Shown piece by piece: positions 62,096 through 64,000 of a stretch of DNA of 64,000 nucleotides; within the stretch, counting starts at the first letter, position 1, and every line of letters starts with the position of its first letter. A model generated the notes under the pieces. That model worked only from the letters and a program-made list of their open reading frames with translations, was not told the DNA's origin and made no database searches. Both the position numbers and the translations under genes were made by a program. Origin of the DNA: Metridium senile (Eukaryota; Cnidaria; Anthozoa; Actiniaria; Metridiidae); assembly GCA_949775045.1 (NCBI GenBank), contig OX459102.1:12990370-13054369 (forward strand), given 5' to 3'.

Positions 62096-63149
62096 AAACA
62101 TATACTTATACAATGCTTATATTTTACATCTGTTTTCACTAACAAAAATGAATGCCAAAAATGTATTCATCACTGACAAAAAAAAAGTAATTTTTTTGTG
62201 AATAAATGGTTTTATAATATCTTAAGATTTAATTTGCAAAACATAGTGATCATAATTAACCTATACTGTAGAACGTACCTTTATTTTATACAATTATGAT
62301 TATTTTAAACATTTTGAAAATAACTATTTAAATTGAAATAAAAATAATTCTTTATCATATTGATATAAATCACACACACACACTCTACATGTACCTCATC
62401 TTTGCTTTTTCTTGTTGTCGGTGTGAAACTAGGCATGGATGATGTTCCAGGTACAGTTTGTGTGTGATATGGTGTGTTACTTGATTGGACTGGTGTAGGT
62501 TTCACAGGGACTGGTGACGACTGACTTGGAGTGACAAGTATAGATGGTATAGATGAAGATGTAACTGTTTTGGATAAAATGAATATTTCATTTAAACAGT
62601 TTATTACTTGGTATTTATAAAAATAATGTATATTCATAGTGATGTTTTTAAACCCCTAACAGGGTGGATAATTATATAAGATGGAGTACCGATCACAAAT
62701 CACGTGCCATTTTTTCATTATTTAACGGAGTAACGTAAAGTGTTTTCACGAATCACAGTTTTAGAACTCGTGCTGCTAACTCTAATACTTTTAGTATTAT
62801 TTAGCTTATCAAACCTGCTTGAGTAGAGGGTATTGTGCTCGGGTGAAGTGTCGCTGTTGGGCTAACCACAGATGGAACTGGAACTGAAAATTAAATTGGT
62901 GAGATTGTAGAATGAAGGGGGTGTGGTGGAAGGGGGGGGGGGGGGGGGGAAGAGGTTGGGGATATCTGAGAGTGGTCAGGTTCAGTTTTCTAAAACAATT
63001 TGGCGCAAATACTAAATCATATATACTGATAATTTAATTAATTTATATAGGAAATTAATATAAAAAATTAAACTCTTAAGTGAGAATGTTGTCATCGATG
63101 CATGGGAATAGGTAAAATAATTTAAAATCTTATAACTATCTTATAAGAT

Positions 63150-64000
63150 AATTCCTTTGTCTTTGCCGCTTTTGTTACTCGCACCGACTATTGTCTACAA
63201 GCTGTAACATTTTAAAACAAAACAGACAGTCTGAAGAATTCTGTATATATTTTGTATCATATATCTGAAGATATCGCATAGACTTACGTAGGAAATAATG
63301 ATGGCAGATATAGAATACCTAAAAAAAAACTAAAAAACCCCCTATTTTACAACCATCACTCCCCGTCGGGGCTCTTCCGTGAGGTTCACTCACACTCACA
63401 CCCACACCCACACTCACTACCACTACATTCCATATTTACTACACACAACTCTGCTCACATGTTGATTTTGGCGTAGGGAGGAAAATCGGATAACCCGGAG
63501 AAAAACCCTCGTGGCATGAGAGAGAACAACACATCATGCAAACAAACTCTATTCATTTGTCGCCCGAGACGGGAATCGAACCCAGGTAACAGTGGTGAAA
63601 GGCCAGCGCTCTCACCGCTAGGCCACTCATGCCACCCACCATACCTCTATTTTTATGTCTCATTTTTGGTCGACATTCTTTCTTTTGATTTTATTTAAAT
63701 TTCATCACTGCCACGCCCATCATCTCAAAATACAGGTCTCTTTTAGGGGTCATTTTCAGAATTTCCGACGAGGACCCCCGCCTCCCTTTTATAAGGGAGC
63801 CCCCCCCCCCCCGGGAGTTAATCGGCAACGACTCCCATATTGCGCATCATCACAAAGTGAAACATACTTTTAAGGTTTTTTCATCTACTAAGTCCATTAT
63901 TGTGGTATATTTACAAGTTATACATTTCGTCGACTGTTGTCGACAGTTCTACATTCTTAACTACATCACTTAACTCTAGCTTTCAGTTCTAGAACAAGGA
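63150..64000. repeat. Duplicate of the far-upstream region of gene B
   Basis: Colinear with about 50020-50930: TCCTTTGTCTTTGCCGCTTT, CGCACCGACTATTGT, AAGATATCGCAT and TTTTGGTCGACATTC. The last 40 bases (AACTCTAGCTTTCAGTTCTAG) also match 33700, upstream of gene A. A SINE interrupts it. Confidence 0.85.
63321..63640 (-). mobile_element. tRNA-derived SINE
   Basis: On minus it starts GGCATGAGTGGCCTAGCGGT (A box) with B box GGTTCGATTCC, followed by a non-tRNA body (GGGTTTTTCTCCGGGTTATC) and ends near a homopolymer. The 6-bp TSD ATACCT is at 63315-63320 and 63641-63646; the paralogous site at 50207-50212 has one ATACCT and no SINE. Confidence 0.9.

Larger units (their letters stand above)
59528..62883 (-). 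pseudogene. Module D: stalk, TM and YNVL tail; ectodomain exons deleted
   Basis: Exons 62815-62883, 62395-62564, 61753-61853 (TM), 60637-60674, 60312-60419 and 59528-59973 close in phases 1, 0, 2, 1, 1, 0. Upstream of exon 4 a short piece of intron 3 runs to about 63150 and then joins sequence matching 50020-50930, far upstream of gene B; exons 1-3 and the promoter are therefore missing. The tail has three to four repeats with YNVLGRP and GYENV/GYENI, an in-frame 6-nt insertion (YNVYVLGRP), and a 7-nt duplication (ACACATG) that shifts frame and stops at 59528. The original tail acceptor is mutated (TTTCAG to TTTCAA), but a TTTTCACAG nine bases on keeps the frame. Confidence 0.75.

Noticed and set aside
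63567..63633. Functional tRNA gene on the minus strand
   Set aside because: A and B boxes are present but the anticodon and acceptor stems do not pair properly, and it is joined to a SINE body with a TSD.

Overview
This is a eukaryotic, AT-rich, intron-rich and transposon-dense window. It most likely comes from a non-bilaterian animal: a cnidarian such as a coral or anemone, or a sponge. The reasons are spliced genes with GT..AG introns, LINE reverse transcriptases, a tRNA-derived SINE, dozens of foldback/MITE elements, and no bacterial gene organisation. The species cannot be fixed from the sequence alone.

Two systems dominate. The first is a tandem array, all on the minus strand, of a family of putative type I membrane receptors that I do not recognise. 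The full gene plan has ten exons: signal peptide plus a Cys-rich segment, two further conserved ectodomain exons, Ser/Thr-rich stalk exons, one transmembrane (TM) exon, and a cytoplasmic tail full of YxxL tyrosine motifs (YNVL, YQPL, YHVL). Two loci are complete, and every exon phase closes: gene A (23103 to 11542, 550 aa) and gene B (48912 to 40409, 710 aa). Gene F (7122 to 3935) contributes four ectodomain/stalk exons. C (38.3-34.7 kb), E (55.8-53.1 kb) and D (62.9-59.5 kb) hold TM and tail modules but lack ectodomain exons in this window. The A and B tails are almost identical in DNA, while their ectodomains have diverged strongly. That pattern fits a diversifying recognition receptor with homogenised signalling tails.

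The second system is an apparently intact 9.9 kb DNA transposon (23205-33092) inserted about 100 bp upstream of gene A's start codon. It has perfect 56-bp terminal inverted repeats (TIRs) and a 9-bp target-site duplication (TSD, GGTGAAGCT). It carries two convergent spliced genes: a 585-aa RecQ-type helicase (+) and a 954-aa protein with a ZAD-like zinc finger and a probable DUF6589-type transposase core (-). The flank of gene B preserves the unoccupied target. From memory, the closest described type is the helicase-encoding Academ lineage (AcademH). A second, non-autonomous element with a decayed RecQ remnant and a 9-bp TSD lies in gene A intron 1 (20875-22031).

Layout: 0.4-3.1 kb broken LINE; 3.9-7.1 kb gene F; 7.1-11.5 kb spacer with MITEs; 11.5-23.1 kb gene A; 23.2-33.1 kb helicase transposon; 33.1-34.7 kb spacer; 34.7-38.3 kb C module; 38.6-40.4 kb copy of the 3' flank of A; 40.4-48.9 kb gene B; 48.9-52 kb spacer; 52-56.4 kb E module; 56.6-58.9 kb second LINE; 59.4-62.9 kb D module; 63.1-64 kb copy of the far-upstream region of B with a SINE. 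Because the array is repeated, paralogous segments act as empty-site controls for several insertions.
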